Positions 23,882-31,893 of a stretch of DNA of 37,315 bases are shown here, piece by piece (positions within the stretch are counted from its first letter, which is position 1; each line of letters opens with the position of its first letter). The notes below the pieces were generated by a model. The model had not been told where the DNA came from and did no database searches. It saw only the letters and a program-made list of their open reading frames with translations. The position numbers were made by a program, and so were the translations under genes. The stretch lies in NCBI GenBank assembly GCA_007132315.1, contig SLOW01000286.1:1-37315 (forward strand). The letters run 5' to 3'. Source of the DNA: Opitutales bacterium. GTDB taxonomy: Bacteria; Verrucomicrobiota; Verrucomicrobiia; Opitutales; T3Sed10-336.

Positions 23882-25762
23882 ATGTCCTCCTTGCTTGAGC
23901 GAATCGCAATCTGTAGCTGGTCGCTGCAACCTGACAATGCCGAGGCCCTTTTCAACCAGGTAAGGTCAGCCGAAATTCCTCGGGTTCAGCTGGCTCTTGA
24001 CCCATTGCGACTGAATCCGCGCGGTTGGGATCGTTTCCTCGAACGCTGCAGGGACAACGAAATTGAGATCGTCTCGGGCATGTTCGTCACGGAGGGTGAG
24101 GATTATTCTTCCCTGGAGTCGATCCGTCGCACCGGGGGCATTGCTCCTCATGCCACCTGGGAGACGAACCTGAAGAACATTCGGGCGAACGCCGAAATCG
24201 CCGCCGCGCTGGGCTTGAAATTGGTGACCTTTCATGCGGGTTTCATGCCTCACGATCCGAGCGATCCTGATTTTGAAATTCTGATTGGACGAGTTCGGGA
24301 GGTGGCCGATGTTTTTGCTGCCAACGGAATTGAGATCGCCCTCGAAACAGGACAGGAGGAGGCCGAAACCCTCCGTCACTTTTTAAAGGAACTGGGCCGC
24401 GCCGCTGTTGGGGTCAATTTTGATCCGGCCAACATGCTGCTCTATGACAAGGGGGATCCGATCGCCGCGCTGCGCGTGCTGAGCCCGTGGTTGAAACAAT
24501 GCCACATCAAAGACGCGAAAAAAACCCGTCAGCCCGGCACCTGGGGCGAGGAGGTTCCGGTGGGCACCGGAGAGGTCGACTGGCCATCCTTTTTCGACAC
24601 GCTCAGCGAAGTCGGGTTTACCGGCTATTGCGCCATTGAGCGGGAGGCGGGGGAGGAGCGACCGAAGGATATTCGGACCGCGTGGGAATTCGTGGCTCCC
24701 CTGGTTGGCGGTGGGGGTGCGGTTATCCGCTCCACGTCACCTGTTCGGGTCGGGATTGTCGGTACCGGTTTCGTGGCGGCGACGCATATCAAAGCTTATC
24801 AAAGGCTGGAGGGCGCGAAAATCGTGGGGCTTTGCAACCCTAGCGGCCGTAACCTCGACGGAGATTTTTCAAACGTCACCGGAAACATCGGCTCATCGGA
24901 TCCGGTGCGTCTGGATATGGCGGGTGTTGAGGCCTATCGTGATTTTGAACGGATGCTGGCCAATCCTTCCATCGACCTTGTTGATGTTTGTTCGCCCACC
25001 AGTTCCCACGTCGCACAAACGATCGCTGCCCTTCAGGCGGGCAAGCATGTGCTTTGCGAAAAACCGATCGCCAGGAGCGCCGAGCAGGCCCGGACGATGG
25101 TTAAAGCCGCGAGCGAATCGGCCTCGTTCTTCATGCCCGGAATGTGCCTTCGTTTTTGGCCGGAATGGGCGTGGCTGAAGCGGACGGTCGCGGAGAATCG
25201 TTATGGAAAAGTATTGGCTGCCCGCTTCCGGCGCGTCGCCGAACCGCCGTGGTGGGGGCAAGCCAACTACCTTTACGGGAAACACTCTGGTGGGGCCTTG
25301 TTCGATCTGCACATCCATGATACCGACTTCGTCCAATACTGTTTTGGCAAACCGCTTTCCGTCTTTTCCAGCGGTTACTCTAAATTCAGTGGCGCGATCG
25401 ATCACCTCGTCACGCAATATACCATTCCCGGCGGCGGCTTGATTCATGCCGAGGGAGGGTGGGCCATGACCCCAGGCTTCGGCTTCAGCATGGCTTACAC
25501 GGTCAATTTCGAACGTGCTACTGCCGATTATGACATCACCCGAACGGAGGCTCCGCTTCGGCTTTTCGAAGAAGGTCAAGCGCCGCGTGATGTTCGATGT
25601 GGAAGCGACGACGCTTTTTTTCTGGAGCTTAAATCGTTCTTGGATTCGATCCGCTGCGGAAAAGCTTCCTCGACGGTCACTCCGGAGGACGGGGTTGTGA
25701 CCCTGGAGATTTGTGAAGCCGAAGAAGAATCGGTGCAATCCGGCCGGCCGGTGTCTCTTTAA
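23882..25762 (+). CDS. Fused TIM-barrel isomerase/hydratase and Gfo/Idh/MocA oxidoreductase
   Basis: 626 aa, two enzymes in one chain. Residues 1-275 form an AP-endonuclease-2-type TIM barrel with candidate metal ligands Glu155 (IALETGQE), Asp181 (NFDPANM), His208 (CHIKDA) and Glu253 (AIERE). Residues about 287-626 form a Gfo/Idh/MocA oxidoreductase: GIVGTGFVAATH dinucleotide motif, CEKPIA, and GALFDLHIHDTDF near the active site. A Gly-rich/Ser-Thr linker (VGGGGAVIRSTSPV) joins them. The frame runs through the join without interruption, so the fusion is real at sequence level. It precedes an MFS transporter and a secreted DUF1080 protein. Together these suggest oxidation and elimination/hydration of a glycoside or keto-sugar. 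Unfused homologues of both halves lie at 15281-17189. Confidence 0.9.
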   Translation: MSSLLERIAICSWSLQPDNAEALFNQVRSAEIPRVQLALDPLRLNPRGWDRFLERCRDNEIEIVSGMFVTEGEDYSSLESIRRTGGIAPHATWETNLKNIRANAEIAAALGLKLVTFHAGFMPHDPSDPDFEILIGRVREVADVFAANGIEIALETGQEEAETLRHFLKELGRAAVGVNFDPANMLLYDKGDPIAALRVLSPWLKQCHIKDAKKTRQPGTWGEEVPVGTGEVDWPSFFDTLSEVGFTGYCAIEREAGEERPKDIRTAWEFVAPLVGGGGAVIRSTSPVRVGIVGTGFVAATHIKAYQRLEGAKIVGLCNPSGRNLDGDFSNVTGNIGSSDPVRLDMAGVEAYRDFERMLANPSIDLVDVCSPTSSHVAQTIAALQAGKHVLCEKPIARSAEQARTMVKAASESASFFMPGMCLRFWPEWAWLKRTVAENRYGKVLAARFRRVAEPPWWGQANYLYGKHSGGALFDLHIHDTDFVQYCFGKPLSVFSSGYSKFSGAIDHLVTQYTIPGGGLIHAEGGWAMTPGFGFSMAYTVNFERATADYDITRTEAPLRLFEEGQAPRDVRCGSDDAFFLELKSFLDSIRCGKASSTVTPEDGVVTLEICEAEEESVQSGRPVSL

Positions 25763-25788
25763 AATCTTTTATTTCGATAAAATTCCTT

Positions 25789-27069
25789 ATGAAAACGACA
25801 GTTCGCATCCAGCTCTCCGTCATGATGTTTTTTCAGTTCTTCGTCTGGGGAGCCTGGTTCGTGACCATGGCCACCTACCTCAGTGAAATCGGTTTCAGCG
25901 GGGCGGAAGTCGGGCGGGCTTACAGCACTACGGCGATCGCGGCAATGATTTCACCGTTTTTTGTCGGCATGGTCGCCGATCGCTTTTTCGCGACCGAACG
26001 GGTCCTGGGGGTATTCCACATCCTCGGCGGATTGAGCCTTTTCTGGGCCTCCACGATCACCGATCCCGGCCTCTTTTTCTGGGTTCTGATCCTCCACACG
26101 ATTTTTTATATGCCGACGCTGGCGCTGGTCAACGCGCTCTCATTTCACCAGATGAAAGTTCCGGGCAAGGAATTTCCCCTGATTCGTGTTCTGGGCACGA
26201 TCGGTTGGATTGCCGCCGGCTGGATGATTGTCGCGCTCAGCACGCTCAGCGGGTCAAGTATCGAGGCGACCAACACCCCCCTTCAGCTTGCCGCCGGGTT
26301 CGCGATCCTCCTGGGCGTTTATTGCTTCTTCCTGCCTCACACGCCCCCGAAGGCCGCGGGCAGGAAGGTCACCGCTCGCGACGTGCTCGGGCTGGACGCC
26401 CTTGAATTGATGAAGGAACGTTCTTTCGCGGTCTTCGTGGTCAGTTCGCTTCTCATCTGCATTCCGCTGGCGTTTTACTACAATTGGACGAATCCGTTTC
26501 TCAATGACGCAGGGATGGAGAATCCCGCCGGGAAAATGACGCTCGGCCAGATCTCCGAGGTGCTCTTCCTGCTGGTGATGCCGTTCTTGTTTGTGCGTCT
26601 CGGCGTCAAAAAAATGCTGATGATCGGCATGGCGGCCTGGGTTCTTCGTTACGTGCTTTTTGCCTTTGGGAACAACGAGGCCCTCGTCTTCATGCTTTAT
26701 TCGGGAATTGTTCTGCATGGCATTTGCTACGATTTCTTCTTTATTGCCGGACAGATTTACGTGGACAAGAAGGCCCCCGTCCAGATGCGAGGCGCCGCCC
26801 AGGGATTTATCGCTTTTGTAACGCTCGGGGTCGGGATGTTTATCGGGTTCAATATTTCCGGATGGATTGTCGATCTCAATACGGCGAATGGCATGTATGA
26901 CTGGCGGTCGATCTGGCTGGTTCCATCGTTAATGGCTCTCGCAGTTTTGATCGGGTTCACCCTGATATTTAGAGAGAAAAGTGCGCTTAAAGAAGCAAAC
27001 ATTGATCCCGGCGAGATTCCCCCGCCGGCGGACCCGGCGCCCGCGGATCAAGGCGGGAGAAGTGATTAA
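25789..27069 (+). CDS. MFS transporter, nucleoside:H+ symporter (NHS)-like
   Basis: 426 aa integral membrane protein with about 12 hydrophobic helices. The N-terminus MKTTVRIQLSVMMFFQFFVWGAWF and the ISPFFVGMVADRFFATERVL loop match the nucleoside:H+ symporter branch of the major facilitator superfamily, widespread in Bacteroidetes and PVC bacteria beside sugar genes. The cytoplasmic tail is Pro/Ala-rich. It begins 26 bases after the fusion gene and is followed 39 bases later by the DUF1080 gene, so it probably imports the substrate or product handled by those enzymes. True substrate unknown. Confidence 0.88.
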   Translation: MKTTVRIQLSVMMFFQFFVWGAWFVTMATYLSEIGFSGAEVGRAYSTTAIAAMISPFFVGMVADRFFATERVLGVFHILGGLSLFWASTITDPGLFFWVLILHTIFYMPTLALVNALSFHQMKVPGKEFPLIRVLGTIGWIAAGWMIVALSTLSGSSIEATNTPLQLAAGFAILLGVYCFFLPHTPPKAAGRKVTARDVLGLDALELMKERSFAVFVVSSLLICIPLAFYYNWTNPFLNDAGMENPAGKMTLGQISEVLFLLVMPFLFVRLGVKKMLMIGMAAWVLRYVLFAFGNNEALVFMLYSGIVLHGICYDFFFIAGQIYVDKKAPVQMRGAAQGFIAFVTLGVGMFIGFNISGWIVDLNTANGMYDWRSIWLVPSLMALAVLIGFTLIFREKSALKEANIDPGEIPPPADPAPADQGGRSD

Positions 27070-27108
27070 CTTGACTTGAATGTCTGAGGGTATATTCCAT
27101 ATTCACAT

Positions 27109-27897
27109 ATGAAAAAGCGACACGGCTTCTTTTTTACACGGTGTGTTCCGCGGATTAACTCCCTTGTCTTGGCGATTTCGGCCACCTCCGCGGCGGTGGC
27201 CGCCTTCGGTGATGATACGCCGGAGCGGGACGGCTGGATCACATTGTTCAATGGCGAAAACCTCGACGGATGGCGCGTTTCCGAGGCCGCCGCGCAGTCG
27301 TGGAGTGTGGTCGATGGCGTCATCGATTGTGACCCCAGGAGCACCGTTTCGGGCGAGCGGGATATTTGGAGCAAGGACGCTTTTGGCGATTTTATCCTCT
27401 ACGTCGAGTGGCGTCTCACCGATACCCCGACCGTCGAGACTCGGCCGTTGATAGCGCCTGATGGCGGGCATGTGAAGGATGAAGCTGGTAACGTGGTCAC
27501 GGAGACTTTTCCAAATGCTGATTCCGGGATTTACCTGCGGGGAATGTCGAAGGCGCAGGTTAATATCTGGAACTGGCCGATTGGGTCGGGGGAAGTCTGG
27601 GGGTACCGTACGGACGACAATATGCCTGCCGAAGTCCGCGCCGACGTAACACCACGTATCCGGGCCGACAAAGAGCCTGGCGAGTGGAATACTTTTGTAA
27701 TCACGATGGTTGGTGATCGCCTTTCGGTCTTGTTGAATGGCCAGATGGTGATCAATTATGCACAATTACCGGGTGTCGCAAAAGAAGGACCCATCGGCCT
27801 CCAGTACCACGGCGGATTTAATCACGAGACGGATGAATACGCCCCTGCTTCCAGCCTGGTGCAGTTTCGCAATCTATTCCTGAAAGCGTTGGATTGA
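27109..27897 (+). CDS. Secreted DUF1080-domain protein (keto-glycoside lyase/hydrolase type)
   Basis: 262 aa. The N-terminal signal peptide is basic (MKKRHGFFF) with a hydrophobic core to about residue 34 and cleavage near AFG-DD. The mature protein is a DUF1080 concanavalin-like beta sandwich: ITLFNGENLDGWRV, NADSGIYLRG, PGEWNTFVITMVGDRL, GPIGLQYHGG and VQFRNLFLK are the family landmarks. DUF1080 is annotated as 3-keto-disaccharide hydrolase; some members are known to cleave 3-keto-glycosides by elimination. Location is periplasm or exterior. It follows the TIM/oxidoreductase fusion and the MFS gene in the same direction. This supports a three-part pathway of oxidation, cleavage and hydration. 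Confidence 0.88.
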   Translation: MKKRHGFFFTRCVPRINSLVLAISATSAAVAAFGDDTPERDGWITLFNGENLDGWRVSEAAAQSWSVVDGVIDCDPRSTVSGERDIWSKDAFGDFILYVEWRLTDTPTVETRPLIAPDGGHVKDEAGNVVTETFPNADSGIYLRGMSKAQVNIWNWPIGSGEVWGYRTDDNMPAEVRADVTPRIRADKEPGEWNTFVITMVGDRLSVLLNGQMVINYAQLPGVAKEGPIGLQYHGGFNHETDEYAPASSLVQFRNLFLKALD

Positions 27898-28195
27898 GAC
27901 GGCTTTTTCAAGCTTCGGCAAAACGGATCCTCGCAAGATTGCGGGCATTCGCGTGGAAAATTGCCGAAATCCGAGGCGCAATGAGGGAAAAATCCTTGTC
28001 GTTAAGGGTGAAGTAGCGGATGCGGACGGTGGGGTGCGTGTTGCTCATAAATTATATTATCAAACTGATAATCAATAACATGAAACCAATTTTTGTTTTT
28101 TCTTCTCAGCTGGAAATTTCGTGGGAAAACATCCTCCATACATTTTCGAGGAAGCTCCGGCTTCTTCAGAAACAGGCAGCGCGTAACGATTTATC
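27898..28195. other. Intergenic stretch with short uncertain readings
   Basis: Two tiny divergent frames flank an AT-rich core: minus 28048-27908 (46 aa, beginning MSNTHPTVRIRYFTLNDK) and plus 28080-28199 (39 aa, beginning MKPIFVFSSQLEISW). Antisense to the first, a plus-strand frame without a start codon (GKILVVKGEVADADGG...) also looks protein-like. None has a ribosome site or known family. They may be relics. Confidence 0.25.
28056..28072. promoter_or_regulatory. AT-rich inverted repeat, possible operator
   Basis: ATTATC at 28056-28061 and GATAAT at 28067-28072 are exact reverse complements around 5 bases. It lies between two small divergent reading frames, about 185 bases upstream of the glycosidase-like gene. 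It could be a regulator site, but AT-rich palindromes arise easily by chance. Confidence 0.25.
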
Positions 28196-28224
28196 TTGAA
28201 TGATGCATCTCTTCGCGGTTATAC
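28196..28224 (+). promoter_or_regulatory. Putative promoter of the glycosidase-like gene
   Basis: TTGAAT at 28196-28201 and TTATAC at 28219-28224 are separated by 17 bases, about 30 bases before the ATG at 28256. If used, the promoter overlaps the more distal ATG at 28196 and supports the start at 28256. Confidence 0.35.
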
Positions 28225-28255
28225 ATTCTTTGCAAATCAGTTTCACGGCTTTATT

Positions 28256-29323
28256 ATGTCTGACACAACCCGGAGTGACGCGTCGCGATTGATTAAGCGG
28301 ACACTTGCCAGTGGCACCTGCGTGGGGGCGCTGCCTACGGTACCGCCTGGGTCGCTCGAGAATTTCCAATACGTCGAGCCCGGCAGCGACTTCCACTTCG
28401 AGGTGGAGCGTTTCGAGGCCAACCCGATCATCCATCGCGAAATGCACGGGATGGTGGGCGACACGGGCGGGCGCGACAGGGGAAACAACATCAACGGGCC
28501 GTCGCTAATCAAGGTGCCGGACTGGATTGAAAATCCGCTGGGCCGGTATTACCTCTACTTCGCGCACCATCACGGGAGTTACATTTACTTGGCATACGCC
28601 GATGCGCTGGAAGGACCGTGGAAGATCCATCATGGAGGCGTGCTGCCGCTGGAGACGACACCCAGCTACGATGGTACTGCTAGCGATCACGTGGCCAGTC
28701 CGGATGTGCACGTGGACCACGAGGAGCGGCGCATCCGCATGTACTACCATGCCGTCCCCATGCCGGGCACGGACTACCAGTACCAGGCGTCGTATGTTGC
28801 GGTTTCGGATAACGGCCTGGACTTCAATCCGTTGGAAGAGATTCTGGGCCTGTTCTACTTCCGTGTCTTCGAGCGAGACGGTTGGTATTATGCCCTGGCC
28901 AAGTACATGAACGACGGAGGTGTGATGTACCGCTCGCGGGATCCGTTAAGCGGATTTGAACAGGGGCGGCGCATTCTACCTCGCGTGCGCCACATGGCGT
29001 TGTGGGAGCACGACGGCATGCTCTACGTGTTCTTCTCACGCGGCGGGGACGAGCCCGAGCACATGATGGTCTCGCGGATCGAAAATCTTGATGACGACTG
29101 GGAGGACTGGAAATTTACCGAGCCTCAGACGGTTCTAAAGCCCGAGAAGGACTACGAGGGCGTCGACCAGCCGATCGAATGTTCGCAGTTCGGTGCGATC
29201 CACCCTTTCGTTCACCAGTTGCGCGATCCCGCGATCTACGAAGAAGACGGACGGTTGTATTTACTCTACTCGGCCGCGGGGGAATGGTCGATCGCCATTG
29301 CCGAACTCCACATTCAAGAATGA
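28256..29323 (+). CDS. Beta-propeller glycosidase-like protein (GH43/GH117-type fold)
   Basis: 355 aa from the ATG at 28256. It reads as a five-bladed beta-propeller of the GH43/GH32/GH117 kind: NNINGPSLIKVPDW near the start, GRYYLYFAHHHGSYIYLAYAD, ASPDVHVDHEERRIRMYYH, GWYYALAKYMNDG, and RDPAIYEEDGRLYLLYSAAGEW at the end. Acidic residues sit at the usual blade starts. No signal peptide is seen, so it is probably cytoplasmic or its export signal is unrecognised. The family number and sugar substrate cannot be fixed from the sequence. The neighbouring DUF1080, DUF6807 and sulfatase-relic sequences point to glycan degradation. Confidence 0.7.
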   Translation: MSDTTRSDASRLIKRTLASGTCVGALPTVPPGSLENFQYVEPGSDFHFEVERFEANPIIHREMHGMVGDTGGRDRGNNINGPSLIKVPDWIENPLGRYYLYFAHHHGSYIYLAYADALEGPWKIHHGGVLPLETTPSYDGTASDHVASPDVHVDHEERRIRMYYHAVPMPGTDYQYQASYVAVSDNGLDFNPLEEILGLFYFRVFERDGWYYALAKYMNDGGVMYRSRDPLSGFEQGRRILPRVRHMALWEHDGMLYVFFSRGGDEPEHMMVSRIENLDDDWEDWKFTEPQTVLKPEKDYEGVDQPIECSQFGAIHPFVHQLRDPAIYEEDGRLYLLYSAAGEWSIAIAELHIQE

Positions 29324-29424
29324 AGGCAAAAATCATTCCACGCCGCCGTCTTCTGGGCACCATGCTCGCCGCTGGGGCCGGCCCTGCCGTGGCCGACACC
29401 GAACCACCCGCGAAGCGGCCTTAG
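29320..29424 (+). pseudogene. Truncated start of a Tat-exported protein
   Basis: An ATG at 29320 overlaps the stop of the preceding gene (ATGA). The 34-residue frame reads MKAKIIPRRRLLGTMLAAGA then GPAVADTEPPAKRP and stops. This is a recognisable twin-arginine signal peptide with an Ala-x-Ala-type cleavage site, but nothing follows it; the next gene runs in the opposite direction. It is best read as the 5' remnant of a secreted protein, such as a sulfatase or glycoside hydrolase, removed by deletion. The intact ATGA coupling suggests it was once an operon partner of the glycosidase-like gene. Confidence 0.55.
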
Positions 29425-29449
29425 CCTCCATGCTGAAACCGTGACGGGT

Positions 29450-30424
29450 TCATTGGCCTAAATAGGCGCTGTGCTCCTGGTCCGCTTGACGGCGGATTGC
29501 CGCCTTGTCGTCGGCCTTCTCTTCCATCCTTTCGATCAAGAAACGGCCGGTCATTGTCCTGACCTCACCCTCGCTGAGTTCATCCGTGAAGAAAAAGCCA
29601 AACCGGCCGTAATCGCGCCAGGATAATTCTGTCGACCGGTTCTCCGGCCGGTTCAGCTGGGTTACTGAGTACCAGTTTCCGTGTAAAGGATACCGGAAGT
29701 TGACCCAATTGAGTTCGTCCGAAACGATCCGGCCACCTCCCGGCGAGAGGTGAGCGGGTGACCATAGGTACTTGGTATCTCCCCGAACTTCATCGACTTC
29801 CGCATCGGCTCGAAAATGTAAACCGGCGTGCTGCAAGTCTCCATGCAGTTTCAAATCCCGTTTCGCTGTCATTTCGGATCGATGATCCACAACCGTTCTC
29901 CCTCTCATCCGGGTCACTTCAATAGTACGCCGTTCGGCGACCAGCAAACCGTTACTTTCGTCGTCACGGTCGGATGAGAGCCAGTGAATAAGCAGATCGA
30001 GTCGTGCTCCGTCGGAGGTCGCCTCCTTCCGCTCAATGGAAATAAGTTCCATGCGTTCATCGCCTCGGAGGTGCCAGAGATCGTCGGAACCCAGATCGCT
30101 CTGAACCTGATTCCAACCGATGAAAATCCCGCGGTGGTGCGGAAAGCGTCCGCGTGTTTCGCCGTCCGAATCGATGCCGGGATTTGTTAGCCGGTGCCCT
30201 TCTTCGTCGTACACGCTCAAGTAGGGTTTTATCTGCCCTTCTTCTTGCGGGCCGTACACAAAGCCCGCCACCCTCGTCCCATCGTGATCAATCTCTATGA
30301 TCCGTCCCGGTAGTGCATCATTTTCCCGGTCAACAACGGTCCACTCGCTCCATGCAGACGTGTTTAGCGTAAAAATTGCCGTTGCCAGTATCAAGGTTAG
30401 CAATGCTTGGTGTTGATTCTTCAT
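29450..30424 (-). CDS. Secreted DUF6807 (PmoA-like) protein
   Basis: 324 aa with a signal peptide (MKNQHQALLTLILATAIFTL, cleavage near SAWS). The mature protein has the DUF6807 landmarks YLSVYDEEGHRLTNPG, GRFPHHRGIFIGWN and LQHAGLHFRADAEV, and ends near RDYGRFGFFFTDEL. The family is labelled PmoA/methane-oxygenase-like in some databases, but it is common in polysaccharide loci of Bacteroidetes and PVC bacteria, and its function is not established. The conserved histidines in FPHHRG suggest a metal or catalytic site. It is transcribed convergently with the glycosidase-like gene and divergently from the sulfatase relic. Confidence 0.82.
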   Translation of the reverse strand: MKNQHQALLTLILATAIFTLNTSAWSEWTVVDRENDALPGRIIEIDHDGTRVAGFVYGPQEEGQIKPYLSVYDEEGHRLTNPGIDSDGETRGRFPHHRGIFIGWNQVQSDLGSDDLWHLRGDERMELISIERKEATSDGARLDLLIHWLSSDRDDESNGLLVAERRTIEVTRMRGRTVVDHRSEMTAKRDLKLHGDLQHAGLHFRADAEVDEVRGDTKYLWSPAHLSPGGGRIVSDELNWVNFRYPLHGNWYSVTQLNRPENRSTELSWRDYGRFGFFFTDELSEGEVRTMTGRFLIERMEEKADDKAAIRRQADQEHSAYLGQ

Positions 30425-30449
30425 AATTAATCAATTCTAGTTTTACAAT

Positions 30450-30461
30450 CAGGTGCACCTG
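30450..30461. promoter_or_regulatory. Perfect 12-bp palindrome upstream of the DUF6807 gene
   Basis: CAGGTGCACCTG at 30450-30461 is its own reverse complement. It lies 26 bases upstream of the DUF6807 start and just upstream of a -10-like TAGAAT (minus strand, 30439-30434). That position suits a repressor or activator site. Confidence 0.35.
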
Positions 30462-30542
30462 TGAAACTGATGCCGTCCCCGCGGCCTATTAACTTTGCCG
30501 GATGTCGAGGCTGTCAATCCTTAACCGCTCATAATCAGGAGG

Positions 30543-30985
30543 GGGTCGGACGAAGTGTCGCAGACAAAGGATAACCACAACATGTTATCCTCGATTGATT
30601 TTATGTCCAGTATTGCTAAGCTGACTGGAGCGGAATTATCCGATTATGAAATCGACGGGGAAAAATCCGGGGTCTCATTCTTGGTTCTGATGGAGCGGTA
30701 AATCCTCATGACTGCTATTCAATCACCAGGATAGATCAATTCCAGGGGTTGATCAGTGGAGATGGAAAATGGAAATTGATGCTGCCGCACGAGTATCTCA
30801 GTGTGGTTTGGGGTGGCAGGGACGGAGAGCCCGGTACAAACCGTTAGGTTATGATCGACACAGCGCCATTCGATATGGTGCATGACCCCTATGAAAAAAT
30901 AAATGTCATCGATGAGTATCCGGATATCGCTGAACAAATGCTGCGGTATGCAGAAGAACATAGGTCGATCTTTTTCGATGAATAA
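30543..30985 (+). pseudogene. C-terminal fragment of a sulfatase gene, decayed
   Basis: Frame from about 30543 to the stop at 30699-30701 reads MLSSIDFMSSIAKLTGAEL then SDYEIDGEKSG, the sulfatase segment that normally reads like LDLLPTIxxLTGxxLPxxxIDG. A shifted frame from about 30740 continues GDGKWKLMLPHEY, GRDGEPGTNR, an in-frame stop at 30845-30847, then FDMVHDPYEKINVIDEYPDI and the end at 30985. These match the C-terminal KWKL..., YDLxxDPxExxNV signature of S1-type sulfatases. The frameshift, the in-frame stop and the absence of the N-terminal catalytic CxPxR region show it is dead. It indicates that the locus once handled a sulfated sugar. Confidence 0.8.
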
Positions 30986-31278
30986 TACATTGCGTCCCCA
31001 CGAGTTCAAGTCGACTGTTTTAGAAATGAATGCGACAATGGTGCAATCCGACCCACAAAGAGGTTCGTTGGTGCCGAACGCACGTGTCGTGACCTGCCCT
31101 TGAGGCCGCCCTATGTCACAATATGGGGGACCTTCCCGAACCGGGAACTACCCACGAATTTTTCTGAGGAGGCAAAATTTTTAAGGATAAGGACTAACCC
31201 GACGGATTGGGTCGTTATCATTCATAGCGGGGGAACGAGATTGGGTTGGGTTCGCATAGAGTGAACTCGTGAAGGAGT
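30986..31278. other. Non-coding stretch between sulfatase relic and shell-protein gene
   Basis: No gene or RNA is recognised on either strand. It lies downstream of the leftward BMC operon, where a terminator would be expected, but I could not find a convincing hairpin followed by a T-run. Confidence 0.4.
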
Positions 31279-31893
31279 TTACATCTTCGGCATGATCCGG
31301 GCCATGTCGTCGTGAGGGCGGGCGATAACGTGGGCGGCGATCAGTTTGCCGAGTGTGCTGACCGCCTGCGCGCCGGCGTCGATCGCGGCTTTGACCGCCG
31401 CCACGTCTCCCTCGATGATGATGGTGACGTAGGCCGCCCCGATCTTTTCTTTGCCGATGAGGCGGACATCGGCGGTTTTGAGCATGGTGTCGGTGGCTTC
31501 GAGGATGGCGGCGAGGCCCTGGGTTTCAAGGATGCCGATTGCTTTGTTGTTTGTTTTCATAGGTGAAGGATCGGGGCGAATTTCGTCGCGTCCCCCGTAA
31601 AGAGCGTTGATGGTCACTGGGCCTGAGTTTAATTGATCGATCCCGGGGGCGAGAGAGGGGAGGAGCGTCGCGACGGGTTCGACCCCCATCCGTTGAGCCT
31701 CGCTGACGCCGACCGCAATGGCTGAATTCAGATCGGCCGGTCCGCTTCCTTGTAATCGGATGAGCACACGTTCGTCCCCGATCGGCTCGAGGCCGAGCAA
31801 GGTGACGTCCGCGGCTTTAAGCATCAACTCGGTCACCATCATAGTGATGGAGAAGAATGGCACTTCGACGAGCGCTATGCTGGCTGTTTTCAC
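31279..31893 (-). CDS. Tandem-BMC-domain microcompartment shell protein (BMC-T, PduT-like)
   Basis: 204 aa with two BMC domains. The first (residues about 3-90; VEVPFFSITMMVTELMLKAADV, then LGLEPIGDERVLIRLQG) is divergent. The second (about 115-204; AIGILETQGLAAILEATD, VRLIGKEKIGAAYVTIIIEGD, HVIARPHDDMARIMPK) is canonical. Layout and the connecting segment (LLPSLAPGIDQLN) resemble PduT-type BMC-T proteins, which form pseudohexameric trimers in the shell. The pore cysteine that holds an Fe-S cluster in PduT is not visible (EPIGDER instead). The start is GTG, overlapping by one base the stop of the aldolase gene, so the two are translationally coupled. No other shell gene is in the window. Confidence 0.92.
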   Translation of the reverse strand: MKTASIALVEVPFFSITMMVTELMLKAADVTLLGLEPIGDERVLIRLQGSGPADLNSAIAVGVSEAQRMGVEPVATLLPSLAPGIDQLNSGPVTINALYGGRDEIRPDPSPMKTNNKAIGILETQGLAAILEATDTMLKTADVRLIGKEKIGAAYVTIIIEGDVAAVKAAIDAGAQAVSTLGKLIAAHVIARPHDDMARIMPKM

